From: Rotaria sordida
Lineage: Eukaryota > Rotifera > Eurotatoria > Philodinida > Philodinidae
Assembly: GCA_905250125.1 (NCBI GenBank)
Contig: CAJNOL010001368.1
Span: forward strand, 1 to 64,000
Length of the DNA: 64,000 nucleotides
Direction of reading: 5' to 3'
Position numbers and translations under genes: made by a program. Below, one piece after another: positions 48,809 through 61,323 of the stretch. The notes under the pieces were generated by a model. The model saw only the letters and a list, made by a program, of their open reading frames with translations, was not told where the DNA came from and searched no databases. Numbering within the stretch: the first letter of the stretch is position 1; every line of letters begins with the position of its first letter.

Positions 48809-49235
48809 CAAACATATCTGATGCAGTAGCAAGTATTGATTTATTGACATAACAAAAATTGATATAAAAATACTTGTTCAACAATTTGAAAAATTCTATT
48901 TCATGTACGAAGATGAAACATATAACGGGCGTCTCATAATAAATGGTCGATTTTTTGTATTTCTTTTTCTTATTATCTATTTTAAAACTAAAATATACTA
49001 AGAGATGCAACGTGAAAAGCTCTACATTTTACATAAGATCGTTTATTTTATAGTTGCACTTTTTTGTTTTCAAAATGGACAAGACTTTGAACGATCAAAT
49101 TTCGACCATGCGAAAGTTGTTTCATGCTACATCTTTTAATATATTTTGGTTTTAAAATCAACGTACTAGATATTAAGAAAATCAGCCATTTATTATGGGA
49201 CACCGGCTACATTAATCAATAATGAAAAAAAAAAA

Positions 49236-49860
49236 CTAACGAGAGAAGTACCCGAAGTGATTCACCGCTTTTGAGCTCATGTTTTGAACGTATAGAGGGG
49301 ATATCTAGGCTAGAATAATGCTAAAAGGAGTCGGGTCCATAGGCGTTCTCTACAGAGTTCTAGCCATTTTACTTGAATTTTAGCCTATGGCACAGTATAT
49401 AAAAACAAATCGACTGGGGATATTTCGATTTGAAATTTTGTCCACAGATAGGTCTACTTTTAATTAGAATGCTCTGAAAATTTCAGCTCAAAAGAATGTT
49501 TCCTTTGCAAGATATTGAATATCGATAAAACTTGAGATTCTCGTAGCTTTTACAGGATCCGAGTGATTTTTGAAAATTCAATATCTTACGGAGGAAACAT
49601 TCTTTTGAGCTGAAATTTTCAGAGCATTCTAATTAAAAGTAGGCCTATCTGTGGACGAAATTTCAAATCGAAATACTCCCCAGTCGATTTGTTTTTATAT
49701 ACCGTGCCATAGGCTAAAATTCAAGTAAAATAACTATAACTCTGTAGAGAAGGCCTATGGACCCGAATCGTTTTAAGATTATTCTAGTCTAGAGGTCTCC
49801 TCTATATGCCCAAAATATGAGCTCAAAAGCAGTGAATCACTTCGGATACTTCCCTCGTAA
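49236..49860. mobile_element. ~625-bp foldback element with long near-perfect arms
   Basis: The left arm (49236-49521) and right arm (about 49576-49860) are reverse complements over some 285 bp with few differences. For example, CAGCTCAAAAGAATGTTTCC pairs with GGAAACATTCTTTTGAGCTG. The loop is about 55 bp. No protein is encoded. Confidence 0.88.
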
Positions 49861-51673
49861 GGAGGAAATAGTGTACTCTCGTACTCCATGGAGTATACAG
49901 AGTACAAGAGTATAGGGGAAGTATGAGAAATACGAGACTACGTTGTTATCTTCTTGGATTTAGGTCTACACTTTTTGTAGTCATAAAACTATACTCCTAC
50001 TGTACTCTTAGACTTTTTGTACTCCGTGGAAGATAGGAGGACATCGTTTACATCTTGGTTTGAACTTCATGTGCTCTCAGAGTTCAGGGAGTTTGGTAGA
50101 ACTACATGAAGTACGAGAGTACGCCGTTTACTCAATCCTGCACACCTATACTCAAACCATTAGAATTTCAAGGAAAAAGTTTGAAATATTCTCTAGCTGT
50201 CTAAACCTTATTGACACCGTTCAGTATCTGCTATCATATGGAAAGATCTCAAATTAAATCACATCATTGCCGAATAATACTTTCTTACAATTTGTCTGAA
50301 AAAAACAACAACAACAAAAGGGTACCATATGAATCATTATGAATGATGAATGTCAATGTATTTGATAAGTCATATGACAATGAGTGTCAATTAAATGCTT
50401 ACATAATTAATCGTCTTTGGAAAAAAAAAACATATTTTTCTTTTTCTCTTGACAATCTTATTTGAAATATTTCAACAATATTATCGTTATTTCAGTTAAA
50501 TTTCAAATAATCTTTTAATGCAAAAATATATATATATATATAAATTCTTTTTTTTTCGAATAGATATAATATTGACTTTTATTCTTTTGTTTTATCAAAG
50601 GCTAAAATGTGTTTAGCATATCAGTAATTCTATAATCAAAACAATCTGCCTCTAAAATATAAAGATTTATTAATATATTTCTATACACTTTTATATTTTC
50701 TGCACAATTCCCTTATCGCATGCTTTATATTTTTGCTTTTATTGAGAACAATCACTAATGTCATGTTTTAATAAATGTTCTCTTTTGTTTTTTATTTTTT
50801 TGAAAAAAAAATGACGTACTTGTTTTTAATCTAAATGCATACAAATCATGTTGATATTTCATGCAAAAGTCTTGTGTTCATTTGATTAACTAAGTAAACA
50901 TTCAATAAAATAATATGTTCTTGAATATGATTTATTAGTCGATATTTATTATCAGGACCATAAGAGAAAGTTTCTTTTTAATATTGACGCTCATATAATG
51001 GATCAGATCGACTTAGACATTTAATAACGATAACATGCACAAAAAGTTAATTTTAATAATTCCTAATATTAGATTTACCTGTTCATACAATTACATTTTG
51101 TTCTTTCTTTCGAGGCTACTATTTTCCAACGGAATCTTTACTTTTCTTTATCTATATATAAAGATTATTGTTTCCGAAATGAGTGTCATGTTAACTATAT
51201 AAATACATTGTTTCTGTCATTTCTTTTTCACATGTCTAGTATTCTTCTTTTTTTTTTTTTGATTAACAAATGGATTATATTTGTATGATGTAGAGGTCGA
51301 GAAAACTCTTCAATATATTAGTTTTGTCTATTAAGTGAACTAGAAGAAAAAGGACAGAATGAAAAATTTTCCAAGAGAATGGAGAAACTTTTTTTTCTCT
51401 CTCTCATCAATAGGAAGAAAAAAAGAGTCGAGAAAACCAAAAAAGACGAAGCAAAAAGAAAAACTCCAGTCAATTCTCACTATGCATTACATAGATGCAA
51501 ATAATCATTCTCGGAGAAGAAAAGTGGGAGACAAAAATAGTACTTCTATACATTTGATAAGTCTTCTAAGTGAAAAAGTTTTTTTTTTTTTTTAATTTTT
51601 GTAGTAACGTGTTTTATTCATCAGTTAAGTTAACATAACCAGAATTTTCTTTTTAGACAAAAACAAAAAAAGA
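49861..51673. other. intergenic region upstream of calcium sensor B
   Basis: The first 250 bp are rich in GTAC/AGTAC words (GTACTCTCGTACTCC, AGAGTACAAGAG). The rest is AT-rich with a short (TA)n near 50527. The open frame at 51359-51595 is Lys/Ser low-complexity and not supported. An acceptor-like TTTCTTTTTAG lies about 20 bp before the next ATG. Confidence 0.45.
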
Positions 51674-54600
51674 ATGGGTTCAACACGAAGTAAACTGGAT
51701 GATCATGTTTATGAATCAATAGCAAAATATACTGAATTAAAACGAGATGATATTATTGCATGGGAACAACGTTTTTTACAACAATGTGATCCAGGTTCAA
51801 GAACAATGAATAAAGAACAATTTTGTAAATTTTATCAAGAACTTCGACCAGATGAAAATGTTAAACGTTTAAGTGAAAATATCTTCCGTGCATTTGATTT
51901 AGATGGTGATCATGGTATTAGTTTTTCTGAAGTAAGTCTTTTCTTTTAAACATTATTCGAATAGGCTTATTGATTATAATTAAAAATATTTTTCGTCTTT
52001 TCAATAGAATCAATTCCCAAAAGTAAAAAAAAAAAAAGAAAGAAAATTCGAAACTCAATTTTCTCTAATGATATAATCTATTCTAATAATAGACTAGTTT
52101 TATAATGAATCACTGAAGTGGATTAATAAATAACATTATTATTCTTATTCAGAATAAATAGTTGCTGATTTACAATGACATACAAAATATATCCTAATAG
52201 ATTTTCCAAATAACTTTCACAATTCATTGAACTTAATCAAGTAGTATCATGTTTTTTTCTTTTTACATAAATAGGTATATACATTGAATTTTTATTAAGA
52301 TATTAAAATAAATAAAAGTAATTAAAAAACTATTGAGTAATATAATTCTAGAAATGTTTTGTTTTTATACTTTGATTAATGGTTACAGTTTTAAATAGGA
52401 ATGTATCGATTCTTAGAACATGATATCAAAGATGATATATTTTTCTTGATTAAAAATATAGTTCTTGTAAATTATCCTCTATCAACTATGATCAGTTATT
52501 TACTCTATTGAAAGTCATAGTCAAGATACATGAAATAGAATACAAAGGTATTTCGGAAATGATCAAAAAATTTGCATTCTTTGTGAAATACAATTTAAAA
52601 GAAGTGTTAAATTATAGGAGTAAAAAATTTCTACTCCCTACGGGCATGGCATACATCTCGTTTTCATTATACACTTTGGAAAAACGCTAGTCGGAATTTA
52701 TCAAAGACGGTATATCGATAATGTGTTTTTATAATTGATGAATTATTTACTTATTACATTTCTGGAGAATAAAATAAAACAATCTTCCTGTAATTAGTAA
52801 TAGTAATTACATTGTGTTTCCGCATGTTTGATCTGACAAGGATTGCGCTAAATAGTTAGTTTGTTCCGATCAATTCTCTAAGTAATTTTGAGATCTATTT
52901 TGTTTTTTAACTTCGACAAAATCAAAAAATAGATTAAAAAAAAAAAGCAATTACTATAAGTCTAATAATTCTCAATATTGAAAATATTCTAAACATAGAT
53001 TAGAAATTCAAGGAATTAGTATATTGAGTATTACTGATTTTCTAATGATTCTTCATGCCAATTGCGATAGATTTGTTTGAAAAAGTTCAATCAATAATGA
53101 AGTTATTTGAGAAAAAAAAAACAAGACTTTATGAGTACAACTTATCGCAGCTATACATCATTTGAGTGATTAACAGCTTTTGAATTCATATTTTATTAGT
53201 AAGTAGAATTTAATGAGAATAGAAAATACTATATGCACGTGTAGAATGACAAAATATGAATTCATATTCAAACATTATTAAGTATTCTTCATTTATATTA
53301 AAAATTGATTAACAAAAAAAAAAAAAAAAAACTAATAATGTTTCATATCTCGATGGACTACTTCATCCGACATTAAAAATCGTAGAAATAAACTAGACTA
53401 TTTTTTCTTTGTTTTCATTTATTCTTTAATATTCATACCAAAAAAAAAGAAGATCGTAATAGTTATAGGTAGATAAAGATTTAATCTTTCTTCATTAAAG
53501 AATGATTTAGAAAAGAGGTTGTTCTGTTTGTTTACTTGTGCTAATATCTAATGAAGTATCTCATTAACATTATTAGTTTTTTTTTGTTAATTAGTTCTTT
53601 ACTTCCTACAGCAGTTCTAGAAAAGTCATAGATAAAATCATTTTACAAATAGAATATTAGTCTCTCTAATATTGTGGTTCGATTCATTTGGTATCCCGCT
53701 GATGGCATAAGATAATTGTAGTAATCTGGGCAACCATATGGTAGGAAATAGAAAATTGAACGAGATGAGAAGCCTCGAGGTTTTTTTTCTTTCATGGCAA
53801 TATTGAATAAGTGAAAGCAGCGTGTATTTCAAGAGTAATGAAAAAAGAGGAAGCGGTGAAGAAATATATATGTTTTGGACACATATTGTCAACTAATTAT
53901 CCAGTGATGTTGTGAGATTGTTAGGATTGAGCGTGTTGTTTTTTGTTTGCGGAATCCGTGAGTAAAGAAAAACAATAAAGTATTGAAACTTTAATGGGAA
54001 AAAAACAAAAATTTTTGAAAAACTATTTTTGATCATTCTCTGTCTGACGAATAATGATAATACGATGCATTTTCGGCTTATTGTCCTATTATCCATCTGG
54101 AACTTTCAATAGTTATATTAATCAATAATAAGCCTTGTCATCAATCTACATCACGCAATAAGCTTCAAAAATATTTAATATGAAAAATATAGATACATTC
54201 CTCTATTACGATCGGCTTGTATTATTTTAGAACCAATCTCATTTTGTGTTAAGAATATTTTCTTTTATTCTACAATTTTCTAAAAACAAAAAAAGCTTAC
54301 CATCACGAGCGCGCTTGCTATTTGAATATTTACTTAGATTTGTTTTGATAGATATATTTACATTAAATTTGTGACATATGCCATCAAACAATCTATCCAT
54401 ATTGTATATTTGTTTGCACTACCTTCGGTATATCGACAGGTAGATTGTCAGTCAGAGAACAACTATCAATATAATGGAAGTCAAAGGATAGTCGATCATT
54501 CAAGTATCAACTATCATTGGTGTGCCAGGAATTCGACTTGAATTACATAAGTATCTTTTGACGTGATTGAATCTTACAATTTATCTAGCAATGCTTTTTC

Positions 54601-55161
54601 GTTCCAAATATAAAATATTCATATGTCTGTTGCTTACGCCTATGGAAATAAAGTATTTTAAACATCATATGCTAATCTCATCGAGATTTATTTACTAGCA
54701 AAATATGACCTTAGAAGTTTTTATTCAATAGATAGGATTTTCTGATCAATTGTAAAATGAAATCGAATACAAATTCATTGAATTAATTTTAAAATAGTAG
54801 CTTATCAATAGAGTAATAATTTGTATATAATTTTATTTTGATTTAGTTTCTTATTGCATATGTCGCTACAACAGAAGCACCATTAGAACATAAACTTCGA
54901 TATGCATTCAATGTTTATGATTTAGATCATAATTCAATGATTGATAGAGCTGAAGTTTTATTTATACTACGTGCTATGTTTCAGTTATTAGGAATGAATG
55001 ATAATCAATTACATAAATATTCATATGAACAATGTGCTGATACAATAATGAAAACACTTGATATTAATGAAGATCAATGTATATCAAAAGAAGAATTTAT
55101 TCAAGGTTTACTACAAGATCATTTTTTACAAAGTCTTATGAATCCGTTTCAAAATAAATAA
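51674..55161 (+). CDS. Neuronal calcium sensor family protein B, 2 exons
   Basis: Exons are 51674-51931 and 54847-55161, giving 190 residues, the usual length of NCS proteins. The N-terminus MGSTRS fits N-myristoylation (Gly2, Ser6). EF-hand 1 is degenerate and the family CPxG motif is altered (QQCDPGSR). EF-hands 2-4 have full-length loops ending in Glu: DLDGDHGISFSE, DLDHNSMIDRAE and DINEDQCISKEE. The last lacks the usual glycine at position 6 (Gln), as does the second (His). The C-terminus is EEFIQGLLQDHFLQSL. The intron is 2.9 kb, much longer than in calcium sensor A, and the gene has one intron rather than four, so the two are old paralogues. Which vertebrate class it matches (NCS-1, recoverin or hippocalcin) cannot be settled by eye. 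Confidence 0.88.
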
Positions 55162-56057
55162 TTTCATTTATATATATATTGTTCATACATTATTATCGTG
55201 TTGTAGTGTCTTGTATGTTTATGTAATTGAATATTAATAGAACAAATTGAAATAATACTAATTACTAGAGTTCAATGTTTTCGATGATGGAAAATAATCT
55301 TATTAAAAAATTTGTTAGTACAATACCTATGAGATTAAAATATAATATACGATTGTAGTTGCTTTCGTTAATCATAGGGGAATTTATTTTATCTATTTTA
55401 GAAAATATTTCTTCAATATTCTTTTACCTTAATCCTCCAGAATTGCAATAAAAAAGTAGTTCATATATATTAGAATGAAACATTATTGATATACGGTCTG
55501 TGAGGTATGCAAATTTTTACTCCTATACTTCAACACTTTTAGGTTGTGCTTCACAAAAATTGATGATTTATGGTAACAAAACAAATTTTTATTCATGTCA
55601 GACCAAGAAAAACATCTGTAATGAAAAATAATTGAATAAAAAAATATGTTCGATTCCTTGAGTTTTTTTTCTTTCTATAATAGCTAGATGTTTATATTGA
55701 GAAAAGATTTTCTTTCATAAAAATACTTACCTTCTACTTAAAACATTAGAAAACAAAAGATTTTATACTTTTAATTTTCAATGCAAACAAAAAAAAAGAA
55801 TTATTTCCGTTAATTGAAAATGATTTTTTTTTCTTGTGTTGCTATGATTTGAATTTTAATATCTTTAGTAAAATTTGTTTAATCTTCAAAAAATTTATGT
55901 AATTTTCATTTAAAGAACAAATATCAATGCATTTTTTTCTCATGCATAAGAAGATAATATGTGCAATCAGAAACAGATAAAAAAAAAAAAACGTGCAATA
56001 AAAAACATATACCCCAATATGCATAGTGTTTGTCAAATATATTTAAACATTTGTTAA
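55162..56057. other. convergent intergenic region
   Basis: Calcium sensor B and MVB12 both end into this stretch. The words TTTTTACTCCTATACTTCAACA near 55516 also occur near 35163, just before calcium sensor A, which marks a short dispersed repeat. No gene is supported. Confidence 0.5.
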
Positions 56058-57711
56058 TTATGACATGAAAGATCGTTCAAGATTAAAATCATAATTAAAA
56101 TATTGTTCAATTTCATAAGGTGAAAGAATACGAAATGAATCTAAGCCCGATAAATTATTAGCACCATTACGATTTCCATTTAAATATTTTGGATTAATTG
56201 TAAATGGAATACCTTCAAGTATATCTTTTTCATCACTTTTTTTTGGAATTGTATGTGTAGATGAATATTCTGATGTATTATAAGATTGTTGAGGTCCATA
56301 ATATGATTGATCATTCATTGGATTTGGATACAAATGTGATGATGCTTGTGATGATGATGGTGCTCGAAAAGGTGGTACAGTACCTTCTTTAACATACATT
56401 TGTAAACCATTGATATCACCAATTGAAGTATAAAATGCTGGTGGTCGTTTTGAGTGATAAAGAAATATAATATCACATATACATTTCATACCAGCTTGTC
56501 GATCAGCTAGTTTAACACAAATTGTACGTTTAGCTGTACCTTTAGCTCTTGTATCGATTGTTTCTAGTAATCCATAATAACCTGGTGGTGGTGATTCACG
56601 TTCATTAATAAGTTTAACATCTTCTAAAACTAATGTTTTATTACCAGCTAATGGAAATATACGTGTAATACAAACAAAACGATCTTTACGTTCAAGTAAT
56701 GAATCAGCCATTAAATCAGCATCACGTGATTGATCATCAAAAACTAGAAAATAAATATATATCATGTGATTTTTTATAAAGTTGAGAACTACAAATGTCA
56801 AATCTTTTATTTTTCTTTAATGCATTATAGAAATATTGTTCTAATATGTTCAGCTAGAAGTATATCCGATATAAAATCGATTGCTGATCTCAATTTCTGA
56901 AATTAACACAAAAGAAAAACTTGCTACCATGGATATCTATTGAAATGTTATTATTTTATTAAATATTAATTAATAAATCAAAGTTTTTTCTCATATTCGA
57001 AAACGTAAGAAAATAATTTATGATTTTTAACTGAGAAAATATCGTAGAAAAATCTCTCATTTAAATGTTCTAATAAGATTAATTATTATCTTGCGAAGGT
57101 AAAATTCGAGATATTCGATTTCATTTTAATTCATTCAATAGATTATATTAAGATAAGAAAAAGCCGCCTTAAAAAGTTCAAGTCCATGATCTACTAGCGA
57201 AGAGTTTTGTCTTGAATTTTTACCTATAAATAAATTTCAACAATCATCAGGTACTTCCAACAAATCTTTCTCAAGATATTCGATTACCATAGAAGGACAT
57301 ACCAATCGAATCTATCTGGATATTGCATACTTCGAGAAAGATATGTTTATTTTCTTTAAAGTTTTTAGGATTATTTCTAATGACTATCAAATCTATTTAT
57401 AAGGAAAATTTCAGATCCAAACTCGTCATTTTAATTTTTTTCGAAATGCTTAGTTCTCAGTAAAACGGTCATAACACTTTGCCAGAAGGTCATAGGTCTA
57501 AATTCTTGCAGAGTTTTCTTATGTCAATATAATCAATTGGAATAAATCAAAATGGAAATAGACATATTAGATACTTCATTCGTTCATTCATTGAACTATT
57601 GTTGTTTTTACCTTTTCGAATACATTGATAACCAGTTGGTACATTACCAGGTTTTGAAATTAAACATATTCCAGTTATGGGTAAATTAGTATCATTCATT
57701 GATGATGACAT
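56058..57711 (-). CDS. MVB12B: ESCRT-I subunit MVB12 (multivesicular body subunit 12), 2 exons
   Basis: Exons on the minus strand are 57711-57612 and 56743-56058, giving 261 residues. The N-terminal MABP domain runs from LPITGICLISKPGNVPTGYQ through DADLMADSLLERKDRFVC, PPPGYYGLLETIDT and DINGLQMYV. A disordered Ser/Gln/Pro linker follows. The C-terminal UMA domain starts GIPFTINPKYL and ends EIEQYFNYDFNLERSF. MVB12 joins TSG101, VPS28 and VPS37 in ESCRT-I and binds membranes through the MABP domain, helping sort ubiquitinated cargo into multivesicular bodies. The start chosen is the Met at 57711. The frame stays open upstream through a Gln run (about 57740-57790) without another Met, so an upstream exon could extend the protein. 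The intron is 868 bp. A and B paralogues are not separable. Confidence 0.9.
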
Positions 57712-59303
57712 ATTATTTTCGTCAATATTTAGAGTATCACTAGAATTTTGTTGTTGTTGTTGTTGTTGTGGTTGAGGAAAAAGTGAATTTGGTAAAGAAA
57801 ATATAAAATTTGATATGGCTGCCAGTGTAATATTTTCTTACAGGTAATTTAAATATAGTATTTTTATTGACTGAGATGAGTAATACATTGCTTATTTCGT
57901 TCTATTCAATAATGATGACACATCGAAATTATTTTCATTGGTTAAGAAATTCAATCAATGAAATAAAAAGAGAATTTTATGAATATTTACAAAAAAAAAA
58001 GAAAAGGAATTTTTATTACAAAAATTTTTCAATATTTTCTAGAAATCTATATTTATAGATTAAACAAATTTATATGTTTTCTTTTCAATAGAAATTATAT
58101 ATAATCATAAACAAATAATATTATAAGTAAAAATCTTTCTTTTTTTGTCTAATATGATGAAATCATAAACAATTATTAATGGATATTTATATATCATCGA
58201 GTAAAAGATATTTATTTGAATACATAAATAACCTATATATCAATATAGATAGATTATTATAGCAACTTATAATACAATTGCAGTTAGATAACACTTTGAC
58301 CCTGATTACTGTATGAAGCGTATTAGTTGTGTATAGATGAATTCAAGTTTATATATTAGATTGAGATTTTAAATGTATATTCTATAGTTTTTTTAAATTT
58401 ATAATGATTATCAATTTGATAGTTTTATCTTTCAAACGACTATTAGTTTTGAAAATTATAATCTACTTACAATAAAATCATAAAGCTTATCAGATTTAGG
58501 ATAAACTTTAGTAGTAGTATTATATAATCTATTCATAAAATTTTCTTTTCAACTAAAGTTTTTTCCGTGAGATATTCAGAGTTTTTGTAGGTCTATTTGA
58601 ATATCTTTTGATACGATTGATGCAATTGAATTATAATTATTTATAGAATGTTATTGATCGAAAAAAAAAGAAAGTTAAATGAATTATAACTGATTTGTAA
58701 AAAAATTAATAATATTTTTTGAATGTTTTAATGAAGTTAAATTGTTTCTTTTTTTTTCTCTAAATACTTTTTAGATGTTTAGTACAAAAAACTTTTGATT
58801 ATGATCTTAATAAATCAAAGTTTAATATCATTTTAAAACCTTGCTGTTTTTTTTTTGATTGCTTTATTTGCTGAGTATAAAACACATATCTTTTTGTTTT
58901 ATTTTTTTTTTTCTTAACAAAAAGTTATCGTTTAAAATGGCAGACAACGACGACTAGAATAGAAGAGCCCAGTCATTCATTTTTCTTTTTTTTCTTCTCT
59001 TTCTTCGTCCAAACATATCGTTTAGGAAGGAGAATAGCAGCATTCTACTAGTTGATCCACGTTTTTCTATGAGAGGATGCATATAAAAGCGAGAGCAAAG
59101 AAAATAGAACGGCTCGTTGTGCATACACGTTTCATTATAGAATATACAAATGTAGGCAATAATTGCACATTTTCTATTTATTTTCATGCGTATATTGTAT
59201 ACTTTTTCTTTATACATCATCCATATATATATATACATATTATATCCGCGCCAAATTACATATTTATTTGATTAGACATATTTTCTTTCATAGATTTTTA
59301 TTT
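57712..59303. promoter_or_regulatory. divergent upstream region of MVB12 and the RGG gene
   Basis: Both flanking genes are transcribed away from this 1.6-kb stretch. Next to MVB12 a (CAA)n run encodes glutamines if translated as part of an extended first exon. An acceptor-like TTTCTTTCATAG lies about 10 bp before the RGG gene start. Confidence 0.4.
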
Positions 59304-61323
59304 ATGTCTAATCAACAAAATAATGATGTCCAATTGGACGATGATGTTCAAGGGATACAACAATCATCAAAACAACGTTCGAGAAATTTCTATCGAAAGC
59401 GACCTGGTTTGAGAGTTTTATTTTTTTGTTTTTTTGTTGTTATGTTTTAAAAAAATTTTTTTTTCTTTTGTTTTTACTTTTTTAATGTCATAGGTAGTGA
59501 ACGACAAAATCAAGATCTAGGAGAAGATGAAAATCATGGTCCAAATGATGATGATGATGATGGTGCTCAACAATCGAATAATTCCGATGATAATGATAAT
59601 CATATGAATAATATACGAGGTATTTTTGATATGAGTTTTATTCAAAAATAAATATTCTATATGTTATTTTTAATAGGTCGTGGTGGTCAACGAGGAGGTT
59701 ATCGACGTTTTCGTGGTAAGTTTTTTTTGTTTTTTTTATCTTATCATTCTTACTCTAATGTTCATAAGATGAAAATTTCAAGTATGAATAATTGAAAATC
59801 TTAAATGAAATTTCTAAGATTTATATTCTAATCTACTTTTCTTTTTTTTTTTTGGTTCTAGGTCGAGGACGTTTTGGGCGTAGTCTACCATTCTATGGTG
59901 ATTTTCGTCGAGCTTATACACCTTATACAAATTATATGACTGGACGCGGAGGTAGGAATAATTTTACAGATGAAAGAACTTCATGTTTTCATCTTTTTTT
60001 TAAAAGGAGCTTTTATCCCTGCCAGTGGATATTATGGTCCATTATATCATGGTTATGGTGGTGATCTATCAGGACAAGATGGTTTTATTGATTATCCAAT
60101 ACGTGGTAATCGGGGTTTTCGTGGTGGTCGCGGACGTGGTAGACGAAGAAGTCAAATATCAAAGAATGAAAAGTTTGTTTTTAAAATAAATTTTCTTTTT
60201 TTTTTTTTTTGTAAAATTAATCTTTTCTTTTTAGTACCGATAATAATAATAATAATAATAATGATCAACAACAAGGAGACAATACTAACGTGCCTAAACG
60301 TCGTAATTCAAACCGTTTTCAACGTAAACAACAACGACAAACTAATGAAAATGGTACAGAACAACAAACTGATAGGTAAATTGAAAGAATTCATGATGTT
60401 TTTTTTTTCTTTTTTGAAAATATTTAGTGTTGTAACAGATGATCAACATCAAGATGAAAATAATCAAGGTTCAACACGTCAACAACGAAGGAGATCTAAT
60501 CGACAGTAAAAAGTTTTATTTTATTTATTATTTTTATTTTTATTTTGCATTTGTAAGACAACAACGTCGTCGTAGTACAAATGCAAGTCAAAATGAAGTT
60601 GAAACAGAAAAATCTGGACAAACAAAAAAACCTAAAGATGATGAAACAATAGTGAAAAATCTTCTACGTTATATGGTTAATAAAGTTGTTCGTCGTTTAG
60701 CACCAAGATATCGACGACAAAGCCGTGCAAATACAAAAGAACTAATTGATAATAATAATAATACTAATAATAATAATACTGATGTTGAAAAGTCACAAAC
60801 AAATAATACTCAACGTCGTCGACGTAGTAGTGCTTATCGACCAGGAAATGGTTATTTCATGGAACAAGGTATAAGAAAAATTTAATAAAATATTGAAGTT
60901 TTAGTTTTTTTTTTTTGTTGTATGTTTAGGTTATTATGATCCATATGGTATGACACCATATTATTATGGAATGTATTATGGTTATTATGGTCGAGGATTT
61001 AGTGGTCGTGGTGAGTTTAGTTTTTTTATGAGTAAAAAGAAAAATTTTTTTTTTGTTTATTGAATAGGTCGTGGTCGTGGCGGACGTGGTCGCGGCCGTG
61101 GTCGTGGTCGTTTTCGACAACGTGCAGACACTAATAAAGAGAATCAACCTCAACAGAACAGTGAACAGGAAAAAACTGAAGGTAAAATTTTATAAGAATT
61201 TTTTTTCGACTTTTGTTTTTTTTTTGAATAGAATCAAAGCCAATTGATGATAACTCTCAAAGTAAAACAACAATAAGTGAAGTAGTCAATCAATCATCAA
61301 ATAATGATGATACAAATCAATGA
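59304..61323 (+). CDS. Arg/Gly-rich (RGG) low-complexity protein, 11 exons
   Basis: Exons are 59304-59406, 59494-59619, 59677-59715, 59862-59951, 60007-60172, 60235-60375, 60428-60505, 60558-60868, 60930-61010, 61068-61181 and 61232-61323. They total 1341 nt, or 446 residues. The product is built of RGG/RGR modules (RGRGGQRGGYRRFRGRGRF, FRGGRGRGRRR, GRGRGRGGRGRGRGRGRF), Tyr/Gly stretches (YYYGMYYGYYGRG), Asn/Gln-rich spacers and an acidic C-terminus with NKENQPQQNSEQEKTE. One more ordered segment (VKNLLRYMVNKVVRRLAPRY, exon 8) may form a helix. RGG proteins usually bind RNA and form condensates. The charge pattern and KENQ-type tail recall Y-box protein tails, but there is no cold-shock domain, RRM or KH domain, so I give no family. 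Seven internal exons are multiples of three with matching phases. An AATAAA lies near 61579. Confidence 0.8.

Noticed and set aside
53638..54096. Two minus-strand frames in the intron of calcium sensor B
   Set aside because: No domain, no splice partners and low-complexity composition.
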